From assembly GCA_019918135.1 (NCBI GenBank), contig WBZZ01006387.1, positions 32,501 to 96,500 of the forward strand: a stretch of 64,000 nucleotides of DNA. Reading direction: 5' to 3'. Below, piece after piece: positions 34,720 through 44,225 of the stretch. The stretch is from Paulinella micropora (taxonomy: Eukaryota; Cercozoa; Imbricatea; Euglyphida; Paulinellidae). Made by a program: the position numbers and the translations under genes. How positions within the stretch are numbered: position 1 is the first letter of the stretch; every line of letters starts with the position of its first letter. The notes beneath the pieces are model-generated. The model saw only the letters and a program-made list of their open reading frames with translations. It searched no databases and had not been told where the DNA came from.

Positions 34720-34949
34720 GACACCGTGATAGCCCAGTGGTCAAGTTCTACCATCTGGGCCCTGTCGCCAGTTCGATTCCCGTCGGTGCCACCAGTATTT
34801 TCATTGAACATACCGGTCCGTCTGGAAGTGTTGGAACTGCCCGTGCGGGGGTGTCATTAGAGCCTATCGTCAATTCTTCGTGCTCCCCTCACGGGTGAGA
34901 CGATGGAGGCGCATGTGCAGATTTGCATCAGCCATTGACAGAGAAGCAC
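34720..34949 (+). mobile_element. SINE with a single body unit
   Basis: Head present (GACACCGTGATAGCCC) but only one CCAGTATTTTCATTGAACAT unit, making it about 36 bp shorter than the full-length copies. Confidence 0.85.
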
Positions 34950-35030
<81 letters not shown>

Positions 35031-35031
35031 C

Positions 35032-35516
35032 TTGACAGGTTGACAAAGGATTCGCTGCCTTGGAAAAGTTTTTGAGCCGCTGATTTTTTTCCACTCATCA
35101 CATTTGTATGACTTTTATTTTGAAAGTCAAACGTTTGATTCATTAAAGTATAGCTGTATTTACATCACATTTGATTATCAATAATCATCTTGATTGATAA
35201 TAGCTATCGCTTTTGACGCAAAAATTGTCAATGAGATAATACTTACCAAAAATGATGGTGGTGATAAGTGTGAAGCGGAATAGGTAACATGACTATTCAA
35301 CAAAATATTGTCAATATACCAGTAAATATTATAAATATACTAATAGTGAAGCGGGCGGCGAAGGGGAGAGAAAGGTAGAAGGGGGGGGAGTCCGAGAAGG
35401 AGGAGGGTGTGTGTGTGTGTGTGTGTTTTTGGTGTGTGTGTGCACATACGAGGAGTCTCAACATCAAAATATTGTGAAACTGTGATCACTTCTGTAAAAG
35501 CAGGTGTGACAGTCGG
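35032..35516. other. AT-rich non-coding DNA with (GT)n
   Basis: No gene seen. A GT run lies at about 35,409-35,440. This is also the downstream side of the minus-strand transposase remnant. Confidence 0.5.
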
Positions 35517-36100
35517 TTATAACACAGCAACATCAATTTGCCTGTAAATGTTACTTTCATCAATTTTGATTTTTCTTGTAAAATCTAGCGCGGGCCACAG
35601 TGCGACTACCTCACAGAAATTCCATTCTATTGTGATTCTTGCGCGTCGCATGCCTCTATTGAACATATACTCAAAAAATGTTAAGAGATTACCTCCTATA
35701 TATGCAAGCAGAATCCTAGACATGACACTTATACTTATGTATCCTAAATCACCAAATTCATGCATGCCTAGCGGCAATAGAACAACCATTAACAACGCCT
35801 GTAATCCCGAAATTCTGTACAAAGTTATATCGTGATCTCGCGCAGTATCATGTATATACCAGTGTGCTATTATTGAATCCGGACCCATCAGAGCTTGTGC
35901 TTCGCTGAATGAGCTTTCTTCCAGCCTGAGTAATAATGGCGCTGATTATATGTTGATCTGGTATGTTTCCATAATTTGCAAATCGATAAAATAAGCCACA
36001 TTACAATTCTGACCAGTCTCTTATCTTCAATTGCATTTACAAAATTTTGAAGTTGGGCTGGAGTCATGCGCAATAAATGATGTCCTCTAAGCAAATGCAC
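35517..36100 (-). pseudogene. PIF/Harbinger-like (HARBI1-type) transposase remnant
   Basis: On the minus strand two neighbouring open stretches (35,888-36,100 and 35,517-35,888) contain the conserved DDE_Tnp_4-type landmarks in order: YYSGWKKAHSAKHKL (the YSGHK-x-H-x-LK block), GPDS...HDTARDHDITLYRISGL (the GP-x-x-GRRHDA block with the first acidic residues), FGDLGY (the GDxGY block with the second Asp), and FNRGMRRARITIEWNFCEV...LDFTRKIKI (the RV-x-VEW-x-FG block). The two stretches are offset by a stop at their junction, and the DNA-binding N-terminus is missing. It is a plain DNA transposon relic or a decayed host HARBI1-like gene. Confidence 0.7.
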
Positions 36101-36282
36101 CCATGTTCTATGAATTATAATTTCTATCTCTTTATTATTCTGGATATAGCCTCTCAGCTCCTACCAAAAGTTTGTAGTCTTGATCAGTCAATCTCTTTGC
36201 AACGGCACGACGATTCAGGAACAGCAGTAAAGCTTCTGGATCTACACGCATGCATCCAGAGAAACATACATGCGTGGGAGAG
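36101..36282. other. Short AT-rich spacer
   Basis: Possible upstream remainder of the transposase relic; no readable domain. Confidence 0.3.
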
Positions 36283-37690
36283 AGAGGGGGGGGGGGGTAG
36301 GGAGAGAGGGAGAGAGAGAGGGAGAGAGAGGCAGAGGGAGAGATAGAGATAGAGAGAGAGAGAGGAAGAAGAAGAAGAAGAAGAAGAAGAAGAAGAAGAA
36401 GAAGAAGAAGAAGAAGAAAGAAAGAAAGAAGAAAGAAGAAGGAAAGGAAGAAGAAAGAAAAAAAAAGAAGGGGGAAAAAAAGGCAAGAAGCAACAAGAAA
36501 AAAAAGAAAGAAAAAAATAGCTGCTTATTTTATTTCTTACTTTATATATAAATATATATATTTGATTTAATCTCGTATACTACCTATTTATGTATTTTAT
36601 CACTTTTATCATTTTAATACTGAATCTCACCATGAGTTTAATACATGAATCATTAAAGATTCCAAGTGACTGAAAAAAAAAAAAACTTTACTATGTATGC
36701 CTTAGCATCTCTTCTTTTCCTCATTTTTCCTCATCGTATCCTTGCGGTTGCCTGTTTTTGCCTGCTTATTTTATTTCTTCCGTTATGTATATATAAAGCA
36801 GAAAAAAGAAAGAAGAAAGAAGAAAGAAAAAAGAAAAAGAAAACAAGAAAGAAGAAAGAAGAAAAAAGAAAAAAGAAAAAAGAAGAAGAAAGAAGAAAGA
36901 AGGAGGTAGAAGGAAGAAAGAAGGAGGATCCCGGAAGAAGAAAGACAAAGGAAGAAAGCAGAAAGAAGGAGAAAGAAAGAAAAAGAAAAAAAAAGAGAAG
37001 AAAAAAGAAAAAGAAAAACAAGAAAGAAGAAAGAAGAAAGAATAAGAAGAAAGAAAGAAGAAAGAGGAAGGAGCATGGAATCAGGAAGAAGAAGCAAGAA
37101 AAAGGAAGAAGCAGAAAGAAGAAAGAAGAAAGAAGAACAAGAAAGAAAGAAGAACAAGAAAGAAAGAAGAACAAGAAAGAAAGAAGAACAAGAAAGAAAG
37201 AAGAAAGAAAGAAGAAAGAATAAAGAAGAAAGAAGAAAGAAGAAAGAAGAATGAAAGAAGCAAGAAAAAAGAAAATAAGAAAGAATGAAAAGGATAAAAG
37301 AAGGATGAAGAAAGAAGAACAAAGAAAAAAGAAAGAAGAAAGAATAATGAACAAGGAGTAAGGACCAAGAAAGAAGAAAGAAGAAGGAAGACAAGAGAAA
37401 AAGAAAGAAGAAAAAAGAAAGAGAAAAGAAGAAAAAAGCAAAAAGAAGAAAGAAGAAAGAAGAAAGAAGAAAGAAGAAAGAAGAAAGAAGAAAGAAGAAA
37501 GAAGAAAGAAGAAGAAAAAAGGAAGAAGAAGAAAAAGGAAGAAGAAGAAAGAAAGAAGGAAGGAAAGAAGGAAGGAAACAACCAAAGAAAGAAAGAAAGA
37601 AAGAAGAAAGAAAGAAGGAAGGAAAGAAAAAACAGAAGGAAAGAAAGGAAGAAGGAAAGAAAGAAGAAACGAAAGAAAGAAAGAAAGAAA
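36283..37690 (+). repeat. Polypurine microsatellite region (GA, GAA, GAAA)
   Basis: 36,283-36,515 is (GA)n then (GAA)n and A-rich. 36,516-36,795 is AT-rich unique DNA. 36,796-37,690 is almost uninterrupted GAA/GAAA/GGAA purine sequence on the plus strand. The long predicted frames on either strand here are repeat artefacts (Lys/Glu or Phe/Ser polymers). Confidence 0.95.
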
Positions 37691-37975
37691 GAGTTCTCTA
37701 GTAGTCTACAATGAGAAGGAAAAAAAATACGTACTATACCGGAGGAGCTATCTCGGGACTCTGTCGATATCCAGGCAGGGATGCAAAGATGGACACAAAG
37801 CTCAGAAAGTCATCGTATTCAAATGGAATTCATTCTTGAAAGGAGTTGCCAAAGCATTCAAATTGAATCTTTCGTTCGGAATGACGGGCCGATCAACGGG
37901 ACTGTCGATCCATCTGTCATAACTTTCTTGGATGAAACGAGAGTAGTCAGATCGAGGTAGTAGTATAGGGTGCCA
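37691..37975. other. Host-like spacer
   Basis: Ordinary mixed-composition sequence between the polypurine tract and the first repeats of the GC-rich block. No gene. Confidence 0.4.
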
Positions 37976-38330
37976 CTTGGGCACGCTTTTTCAAGACATA
38001 CCCCACCCCACCACAGAGACACACACCGGCCCGCAGGGACAAAAAGGCAACGGACAAAAAGGAAATTGAGCCCGGAACCAAAACAAAAAGGTAATAGAAT
38101 TCATCAGCAAATACTTCAATGCGTCTGCGCGTCGATTTTTGACGCATTGACGCACGCGTTTTTTCTCTGTCGTCTGCGCGTCGATGTTTGACGCATTGAC
38201 GCACGCGTTTTTTCTCTGTCGTTCGTTTCTGTTTTTTTGTCGCACTTCGGCACACTTTTTCAATACATACCACCGCCACCCAGAGACATACACCGGCCGG
38301 CCCGCCGGGACAAAACGGCAACGAAAGGTA
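37976..38330. repeat. Repeats at the left border of the virus-like block
   Basis: Two diverged direct copies of about 90 bp (37,976-38,070 and 38,240-38,330) share CACxCTTTTTCAAxACATACC, AGAGACA, ACACCGGCC and GGGACAAAA. They flank two tandem 50-bp units described next. GC-rich from here on. Confidence 0.6.
38121..38220. repeat. Two tandem 50-bp units
   Basis: Unit begins GTCTGCGCGTCGAT, contains GACGCATTGACGC and ends TTTTTTCTCTGTC. Copies start at 38,122 and 38,172 and differ by one base. TGCGTC/GACGCA pairs allow local folding. An origin- or terminus-like role is conceivable but unsupported. Confidence 0.75.
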
Positions 38331-38388
38331 AGTTAGTATTTTAAATTAAAGTCATAAAGGACGGACGCGGGCTAATTAAAATATAAAT

Positions 38389-38468
38389 ATTTAGGGAAAC
38401 GACGGCGGGCGGGGAAAAATTATGATTTCTGTACTTTTCCCCGCCCGCCGTCGAGTCCCTAAATTTTT
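38389..38468. repeat. Palindromic module, copy 1
   Basis: Arms of about 29 nt (TTTAGGGAAACGACGGCGGG... and its complement ending ...TCCCTAAA) around a loop of about 20 nt. It would form a strong hairpin. Confidence 0.85.
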
Positions 38469-38652
38469 TAACTTACATTTAGCAGGATTGCCGAAATGTC
38501 CTTTGCTAAAAAGAAAGCCGGTCGGCAGCCGCAAAATTCGTCAGAAGCAGTTTCGCGCAAACCTGCCGAAGTTTGCGGCAAAAGTCATTTTGTCGCGAAA
38601 TTCACCTGGTTCCGGGCAGATTAAAAAAAAAGTTTGGTCATTTTGGCTGTTT

Positions 38653-38755
38653 GAGAGCAAAAAATTCGGGAGACGACGGCGGGCGGGGGAAAAATTACAG
38701 AAAAAAATCACAAATTTTCCCCGCCTGCCGTCGTCTCCCCAAACTTTGGCTCTCC
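38653..38755. repeat. Palindromic module, copy 2
   Basis: Same GACGACGGCGGGCGGG core with longer imperfect arms starting GAGAGC and ending GCTCTC. Its right side runs on into AAGCCTTTTTCGATC-type sequence shared, inverted, with copy 3. Confidence 0.85.
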
Positions 38756-38794
38756 GATCGAAAAAGGCTTAATCGAGGGAGATGATCCTAGCGC

Positions 38795-38925
38795 CATCTC
38801 CCCCCCTCCCGCCCGCCGGCGTTGGCCCCCAAGAGCTTTTTCTTTTTCTTTGGTGCAAACTGCACGGGTTGGAGGGAACTGTTTTGGTTTTTTTTGAGGT
38901 GTCGGGGAGGGGGGGGGGGGGGCCG
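38795..38925 (-). repeat. Inverted partial copy of the 40.5/43.5-kb duplication
   Basis: The reverse complement contains GTTCCCTCCAACCCGTGCAG and GCCAACGCCGGCGGGCGGGA, both also present near 40,580-40,670 and 43,590-43,680. Confidence 0.7.
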
Positions 38926-38995
38926 CCGTAGCACCTCGAAAAGAAAAGATTCTTCTCTGCCAGCCGCAAAGTTAGTAACAAGAGAAAGATAGCCC

Positions 38996-39178
38996 ATGTC
39001 CAAAAAGCGGTGCAGAAACTGCGGTACGACGAAAGAAGAAGGATGTCAACAAACCGAGCCGGGAGATGCGGCCCCTGCTGGCACAAACACTCCTACAACC
39101 CCAAGCGTTGGCCAGCAACCAGGCAGCTCCTGCCGTGACAAGCCAGAAGCCAGCCCTGAGGGCGGGGCTCGAACTTAA
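38996..39178 (+). CDS. Small Cys-containing hypothetical protein
   Basis: 60 codons from ATG at 38,996. The N-terminus has C-x2-C-x7-C (CRNCGTTKEEGC), reminiscent of the C-x2-C-x6-C cluster (CEHCFTRRGRC) in the 44-kb protein; the rest is Pro/Thr/Gly-rich. It lies just before the convergent gene at 39,188. It may be real or a chance frame. Confidence 0.3.
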   Translation: MSKKRCRNCGTTKEEGCQQTEPGDAAPAGTNTPTTPSVGQQPGSSCRDKPEASPEGGART

Positions 39179-39187
39179 GTCCTAGTT

Positions 39188-40384
39188 TTACTCTACACCG
39201 CGACCGTAATCACCCCGTGCTAGCAACTCTCGGGAATGATAATACCTTGCCATGTCTGCAGATCCCAAGTATTCTTGCAGCACAGCCTTGCGGAACTCTT
39301 GGCTGTACAGCAACTCCGGGCCTCCATAGCTGACTCCCAATAAAGCACGTTCGAGGTAATAATGGGCTCCACTGGCATAATCGTCCCAGACATACTGAGC
39401 TCGAATCGCGTCTTTTAGAGCTGTTAACCCCTGCCTCACCACTTGCTTGCTATTGTTGGTTAATTGTAATTCGTACCGATATATCAGTGCCCGCATTGCC
39501 TCGTGAGTAAGAGTTGGGTTTCTAGGTTGTACAACATGTTCGCGCACCGCCTCGTCAACCTCGATCACCAACCTGCCGTTGTTAGCCAGCAAGCACTGGC
39601 GCAGCACATAATCTGCGCAACCATTCATCCCCAGATAACGTCTTCTGTTGGTTGTTTCGGGGAACGGGCGTTCTTTAGAGAGCCTGCAAAGTTCTTCCCA
39701 GGTAACGCTGGGGCTGCTACCAGGGGTCATGGCCTTGGGTTTATAGGTTTTGCTCCGCCTTGCAAGTCGCAGCTCTTCTTCCAGTTCTGCTATCTTTTGG
39801 TCGATCTCCGTGTCTTCTTCGACTTCCATTTCATCTTGGCTTTGGATTTGATTCTGCATCCACTGCTTACAAGCTGCCATCATTTCCTCCTCCGACTTCT
39901 TATAAGTGAAAACATGGTTGCTGGATTTATTACCGTCATTGTTCTTACACGCATCGTCCCAGCCTTGCAGCTTCGGTTCGATGCTTACATAAGTGTATCC
40001 CTGTAGTTTGAGACGTTGTTCGACGTTGCTAAGAAGCTTCTGTTGTTCGGCTGGAGTCGTGGCTGCCTCAAACTCCGCTTGCACCGACTGTAGTGTTTCT
40101 CGGAAAGTTCGTGGTGACAGTTCGACCGGTGGCTCTAGTCTCTTTTGTTCGAAGCGGCTAGCGTCAATAGTCAGCTTAAAGCCGTGCTTAATCAGAAGCG
40201 AACACAGAACGTTTTCTACAGGATAATACAATTGTGCGTCTTTCCACGATATTTCGTTTTTCTCCTGCTTGCACATTTTTTCTAGCTGGCTCCAGGTTAG
40301 TAAAGGGAACTCAGCAGACACTTGTCGCTGCTTCTGTTCCTGATGAGCTCGATTGTACTTGGGTGTTGGGCCAGCATTGGACAT
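39188..40384 (-). CDS. 398-residue protein with two related halves, unrecognised
   Basis: Open from the ATG at 40,384. Residues about 25-130 (LTWSQLEKMCKQEK...) and about 235-345 (VTWEELCRLSKERP...) align as an internal duplication: each starts with TWxxL, then a helix, a Tyr/Asn-rich stretch, a hydrophobic helix, KLTIDAS versus RLVIEVD, and a Pro-x-x-Leu turn followed by a long helix. An acidic, helical linker joins them, and a Tyr/Arg-rich tail follows. No family recognised; the composition is that of a normal folded protein. It belongs to the virus-like block by position and base composition. Confidence 0.6.
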   Translation of the reverse strand: MSNAGPTPKYNRAHQEQKQRQVSAEFPLLTWSQLEKMCKQEKNEISWKDAQLYYPVENVLCSLLIKHGFKLTIDASRFEQKRLEPPVELSPRTFRETLQSVQAEFEAATTPAEQQKLLSNVEQRLKLQGYTYVSIEPKLQGWDDACKNNDGNKSSNHVFTYKKSEEEMMAACKQWMQNQIQSQDEMEVEEDTEIDQKIAELEEELRLARRSKTYKPKAMTPGSSPSVTWEELCRLSKERPFPETTNRRRYLGMNGCADYVLRQCLLANNGRLVIEVDEAVREHVVQPRNPTLTHEAMRALIYRYELQLTNNSKQVVRQGLTALKDAIRAQYVWDDYASGAHYYLERALLGVSYGGPELLYSQEFRKAVLQEYLGSADMARYYHSRELLARGDYGRGVE

Positions 40385-40540
40385 GCTTTCGCCACATTAT
40401 TTGCATGTGCCCTGTCTGCTCTGCATCGTACTGCTACCAACCAAGGTCTTCACACGGGAGGGGGAACCTATCTCTGACTCCAATTAAGATAAAACAGAAG
40501 CAAAAGTTAAAAGCAAAGAAAAAAGCAACAAGTTTTTGTC

Positions 40541-41198
40541 CGCCCCCCCCTCCTCCCACCCCAAAAGAAAAAAGTCCAACAAAGCCGTTCCCTCCAACCC
40601 GTGCAGTTTGCAAAAAAAAAGAAAAGAAAAAAAAAGGTCTGGGCCAACGCCGGCGGGCGGGAGGGAGGAAAGCGTTACGGCGCCCCCCCCCCCCCCCCCT
40701 CCGTCTTTTCTTTTCGACCCAAAGGCCCCCCTCCATTCTTTTTTGCAAAGCCTTTTTTTCTTTGGTGGTCAAAAATTGTGGGGGGGGGGGGCCGGCCATT
40801 GTCCTCTGCTTTCGGCTGCGAAACAAAAGGGGGCGGCTTTTTTATTTTTTTGTTTCTGCCAGGCCCCAAAATCCTCGGGCCACACACAAACCCCTTCCCC
40901 CCTTGTCGCTCAGAATTTCTTGCCCTTGCGGCGGATCCTGTTCATTTCACCACGCTAGCGGGAGGGGGGGGAGGGGGGGGGATGGCGTGCGAACCCAAGG
41001 CAGTTCGTGTCTTTGTGAGCAAGTACGGGGACCGCAACGCCGTTGCCGCGTTCGCAAACGACGTGGAGCTGCGCGTCTTCGGCCAGACGCTCGTCCTCCG
41101 GACGTCGCTGGGCGAAGTAGCGCCGGCCTGCGAGCACTGCTTCACCCGCCGCGGCCTCTGTCGCGAGGCCGTGGCCGCGACAGTGCTGTGCGCCAGCC
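40541..41198 (+). repeat. Duplicated segment, copy A
   Basis: About 658 bp that recurs at 43,548-44,225 in the same orientation with the same poly-C, poly-A and poly-G tracts. It ends in a truncated version (from 40,981) of the N-terminal module of the cysteine-repeat gene, directly joined to a palindromic module. Confidence 0.85.
40981..41198 (+). pseudogene. Truncated copy of the cysteine-repeat gene's N-terminus
   Basis: About 73 residues from an ATG at 40,981, including VFVSKYGDR, a FGQTLVLRT strand and a CEHCFTRRGLC cluster, matching the module near 44,011-44,225. The downstream repeats and nuclease are absent; the copy stops where the palindromic module begins. Confidence 0.6.
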
Positions 41199-41330
41199 AA
41201 GCCTTTTTCGATCTGAGAGCCAAAGTTTGGGGAGGCGACGGCGGGCGGGGAAAATTTGTGATTTTTTTCTGTCATTTCCCCCCCCCCCCCCCCCCGCCCG
41301 CCGTCTTTTCCCTAAATTTTTTTAATCTTA
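41199..41330. repeat. Palindromic module, copy 3
   Basis: Inverted relative to copy 2 (AAGCCTTTTTCGATCTGAGA then CAAAGTTTGGGGA and the GACGGCGGGCGGGG core), with the complementary arm expanded by a C homopolymer. Confidence 0.85.
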
Positions 41331-41577
41331 ATTAATGAGACATCTCTGGGAAAAGTTGGCCAGGCGTCCAGCGCAGGGGGGCAACTGGCGCAGCCAACAG
41401 CTTCAGGCCAGCCCGCGAGCTGCGACTCAGTGCCACGAGAAGCCAAGACCAGAGAGAAGAAAGGCGATAGTCTTCTGGCGAAGCCAGTTTTAGCTTATGC
41501 GCCGTGAAGACGTCGCTGCCTGAATTGCCAAAAATTCTGGATCATAGATAAATTTTTCTTTTATTTGTTTGCAAAAA
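41331..41577. other. Intergenic, no feature seen
   Basis: Non-coding gap before the convergent F-box gene. Confidence 0.4.
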
Positions 41578-42903
41578 TCAGTCTCCAAGCAGCTGTGACG
41601 CCGATCTTGCCATAAACCAGTCACGCTCTTTTTGGCTGAAGGTGTCTACCAGGCCAGCGCTTGTTAAAACTGTTTGTAGATTTTGTTGCAACCAGGACTT
41701 CAAATTACGCCAGATTCTATCGTCAAAGCTATGGTGGTCTAGGATCAGGATCTGCAGGTGAGGAAACTTTAGCAGCAGAGGTGGTTCTTGGAAGCCTACA
41801 TTTACGCCATCCTCTTGTCCATGCAACGACAGCAGCCGCAAATCCTGCAAGCGTAAACCGGCCAGCACCCGTAGCTCATCTCCCGGAATTTCTAGCTCCA
41901 GCGCTTGTAGCTTGAGATCAGCCGGGAAATGAGCCAGTAACAACGTGCAGCCTGGAGCTAGCACCCTTAACTGCCTGAGCTGAGCGGCGTCGCTCAGGAG
42001 CGTGACATCGCCCAGCTCTGCATCGCCGTGCAGGCAATAGTCCAGGTGCAGGAGTCGCAGCCGCTCGCAGTTCAGGTGCTGGAGCACATCGAAGTTGAGG
42101 TGCCGAAACCCCCGCAGCCTCAGAGCTCTCAGCCGTAGTTTTTGTAGGCTGGGACAGTCCTGGAGGTCGTGGCTGCTCAGGGCGGGTTCGCGCTTGGTGT
42201 CTTCCGTGAGGCCGAGCTCTTCCAGCGCAGTCAGCCACTGCAGCACGCGCTCCAGCGTGGCTGCGTCTAGACGGCAGTTTTCGAGTGACAGCCTTTTTAA
42301 CCCGGATGGCATTCTGGTCAAATCACTAGCTAGTTTGGAGCGCAGTTTCTGATCGAATGATGCAACGTATCGGTCCATCTCGAAGCTATGAAAGGACACG
42401 CTCAGCTCACGCAGCGTCGGTAGGAGAGGGAGCCCTGTCGTGCCTTCTGTGTACCAGTGAGCGCTGCCTAGGCAGCCTCGGTAGTGCAGCGACTGAACTT
42501 CGGCGGGCCAGCCGATAACACGTGTATAGTAATGATCAACGACGAGCAGGTCGGCGCGCACGCCGCGTAGGTCTGGGCGAGATTTCGAGAAGTCTAGGCG
42601 TGTGAGATCGAGTTGCTTGAAGTGCAGCCCCTCCACCAACTTGGCATCATCTGGCAAGCGGCAAGAAGAGAACGTCACTCTCGCTTTTGCCCACACGGGC
42701 CTCCAACGCCGGAGCATATCGACGACGCTTTTGCCAAAGAAATCCAGACTCTCGGTGAATTCTAAGCGGGACCAGACGTCGCTGTTGGTACAAAACAGAT
42801 CACACAGAGAACGAGAAACAGACGCCACGCGCAGAGCGTCTGGGAGCTTGAGACAACTGAGCACGCAGGGCCATAGATCTGCCGGCAGCGTCTCTAGCCG
42901 CGC
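41578..42903 (-). CDS. F-box/LRR protein 1 of the virus-like block
   Basis: The frame opens with an F-box (TLPADLWPCVLSCL...VASVSRSLCDLF), followed by leucine-rich repeats of about 24-28 residues (for example LRQLRVLAPGCTLLLAHF, LQALELEIPGDELRVLAGL). F-box proteins tether substrates to SCF ubiquitin ligases through SKP1, and giant viruses use them to redirect host degradation. The frame has no ATG before the F-box; a pyrimidine-rich tract and AG just upstream (about 42,904-42,909) suggest a splice acceptor, with a short basic first exon possible near 43,150-43,227. Introns are reported in genes of nuclear-replicating large viruses. Otherwise it looks whole. Confidence 0.7.
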   Translation of the reverse strand, partial: ARLETLPADLWPCVLSCLKLPDALRVASVSRSLCDLFCTNSDVWSRLEFTESLDFFGKSVVDMLRRWRPVWAKARVTFSSCRLPDDAKLVEGLHFKQLDLTRLDFSKSRPDLRGVRADLLVVDHYYTRVIGWPAEVQSLHYRGCLGSAHWYTEGTTGLPLLPTLRELSVSFHSFEMDRYVASFDQKLRSKLASDLTRMPSGLKRLSLENCRLDAATLERVLQWLTALEELGLTEDTKREPALSSHDLQDCPSLQKLRLRALRLRGFRHLNFDVLQHLNCERLRLLHLDYCLHGDAELGDVTLLSDAAQLRQLRVLAPGCTLLLAHFPADLKLQALELEIPGDELRVLAGLRLQDLRLLSLHGQEDGVNVGFQEPPLLLKFPHLQILILDHHSFDDRIWRNLKSWLQQNLQTVLTSAGLVDTFSQKERDWFMARSASQLLGD

Positions 42904-43227
42904 CTAAGGCCAGGACGACAGGTGCCGAAAAAAAAGAGCCAGCAAACAAAAAAAGAAACGAGTTAGCAACAGCAGGCCAAGACCCTGGGGGTTTCGCTGG
43001 GCGCTGCTGTGGGTGGCCTGCGAAAAAAAGGACATTCCAGCCTGGAAGAGCGAGCGCAAGCATCATCATGCAGACAAAAATCAAAAGGAAATCAGGCACG
43101 AGAAGCGGGGACAGCGAGAAAAGAAAGAGGCAAAAAGAGGATAGCACGTGTACTTGGTGGTCTCTGGTGCGCCGGTACGGCGCTTTTTGGCGGCCGGGGG
43201 GCCGGCTGTCGGGCTCTCGTCACTCAT

Positions 43228-43492
43228 AGCAGTGCCGCCCCACCTCCCCAAAAAACAAACAACAACAGAAAATCCTAGATCATTCTCCTTATGTTTTAAG
43301 TACTGGCACTACCGAAAGAGACTCCAAGCAAGAAACCAAAAAATAAAAACAAAACAAAACAAAGCCCGGCCAACTTTTTTTTGAAGGCAGTGGGAAGAAG
43401 AAAGGGAAGAGAGCGCGGGGCCGGCCCCTCCCCTTTGCCTAGTAACTCTTGTAGGCCGTTCGTTTCTTTTTTTTTCTTTGCTTTCTTTTCTT

Positions 43493-43526
<34 letters not shown>

Positions 43527-43547
43527 AGCCCAAAACAAAGCCTGGTA
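43228..43547. other. Intergenic with (CT)n
   Basis: Contains T-rich sequence and (CT)n at about 43,496-43,520. No gene supported. Confidence 0.5.
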
Positions 43548-44225
43548 CCCCCCCCCCCCCTCTCACCCCCAAAGAAAAAGGTCCAACAAAGCCGTTCCCT
43601 CCAACCCGTGCAGTTTGGAAAAAAAAGAAAAAGAAAAAAAAAGAAAAGCTCTGTGCCAACGCCGGCGGGAGGGAGGAAAGCGTTACGGCGGCCCTCCCCC
43701 CCCGGCCCCCCCTCCCTTCACGTTTCTTGCGACCCAAAGGCCCCCCCCCCTCCATTTCTTTGCAAAGCCTTTTTTTCTTTGGTGGTCAAAACTTGTGGGG
43801 GGGGGGGGTGGCGGCCGAATATGGAAAGGGTAGGAGGGGGGGCCGGCCCTCTTTTCGGCTGCGAAACAAAAGGGGCTGCTTTTTTCTTTTTTTGTTTCTG
43901 CCAGGCCCCAAAATCCTCGGGCCTCACACAAACCCCTTCCCCCCTTGTCGCTCAGAATTTCTTGCCCTTGCGGCGGATCCTGTTCATTTCACCACGCTAA
44001 CGGGAGGGGCATGGCGTGCGAACCCAAGGCTGCGTGTCTTTGTGAGCAAGTACGGGGACCGCGACGCCGTCGCCGCGTTCGCAAACGATGTGGAGCTGCG
44101 CGTCTTCGGCCAGACGCTCGTCCTCCGGACGTTGCAGGGCGAAGTAGCGCCGGCCTGCGAGCACTGCTTCACTCGCCGCGGCCGCTGTCGTGAGGCCGTG
44201 GCCGCGACAGTGCTGTGCGCCAGCC
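43548..44225 (+). repeat. Duplicated segment, copy B
   Basis: Counterpart of 40,541-41,198. Here the N-terminal module continues into the full cysteine-repeat gene, so this is the parental arrangement. Confidence 0.85.

Noticed and set aside
36183-37585. Large Lys/Glu-rich plus-strand and Phe/Ser/Leu-rich minus-strand frames up to 284 residues
   Set aside because: They are produced by the GA/GAA/GAAA purine repeats.
40434-44000. Several Pro/Gly/Phe-rich overlapping frames in the duplicated segments
   Set aside because: They read through poly-C, poly-A and poly-G tracts shared by both copies and change composition with frame.
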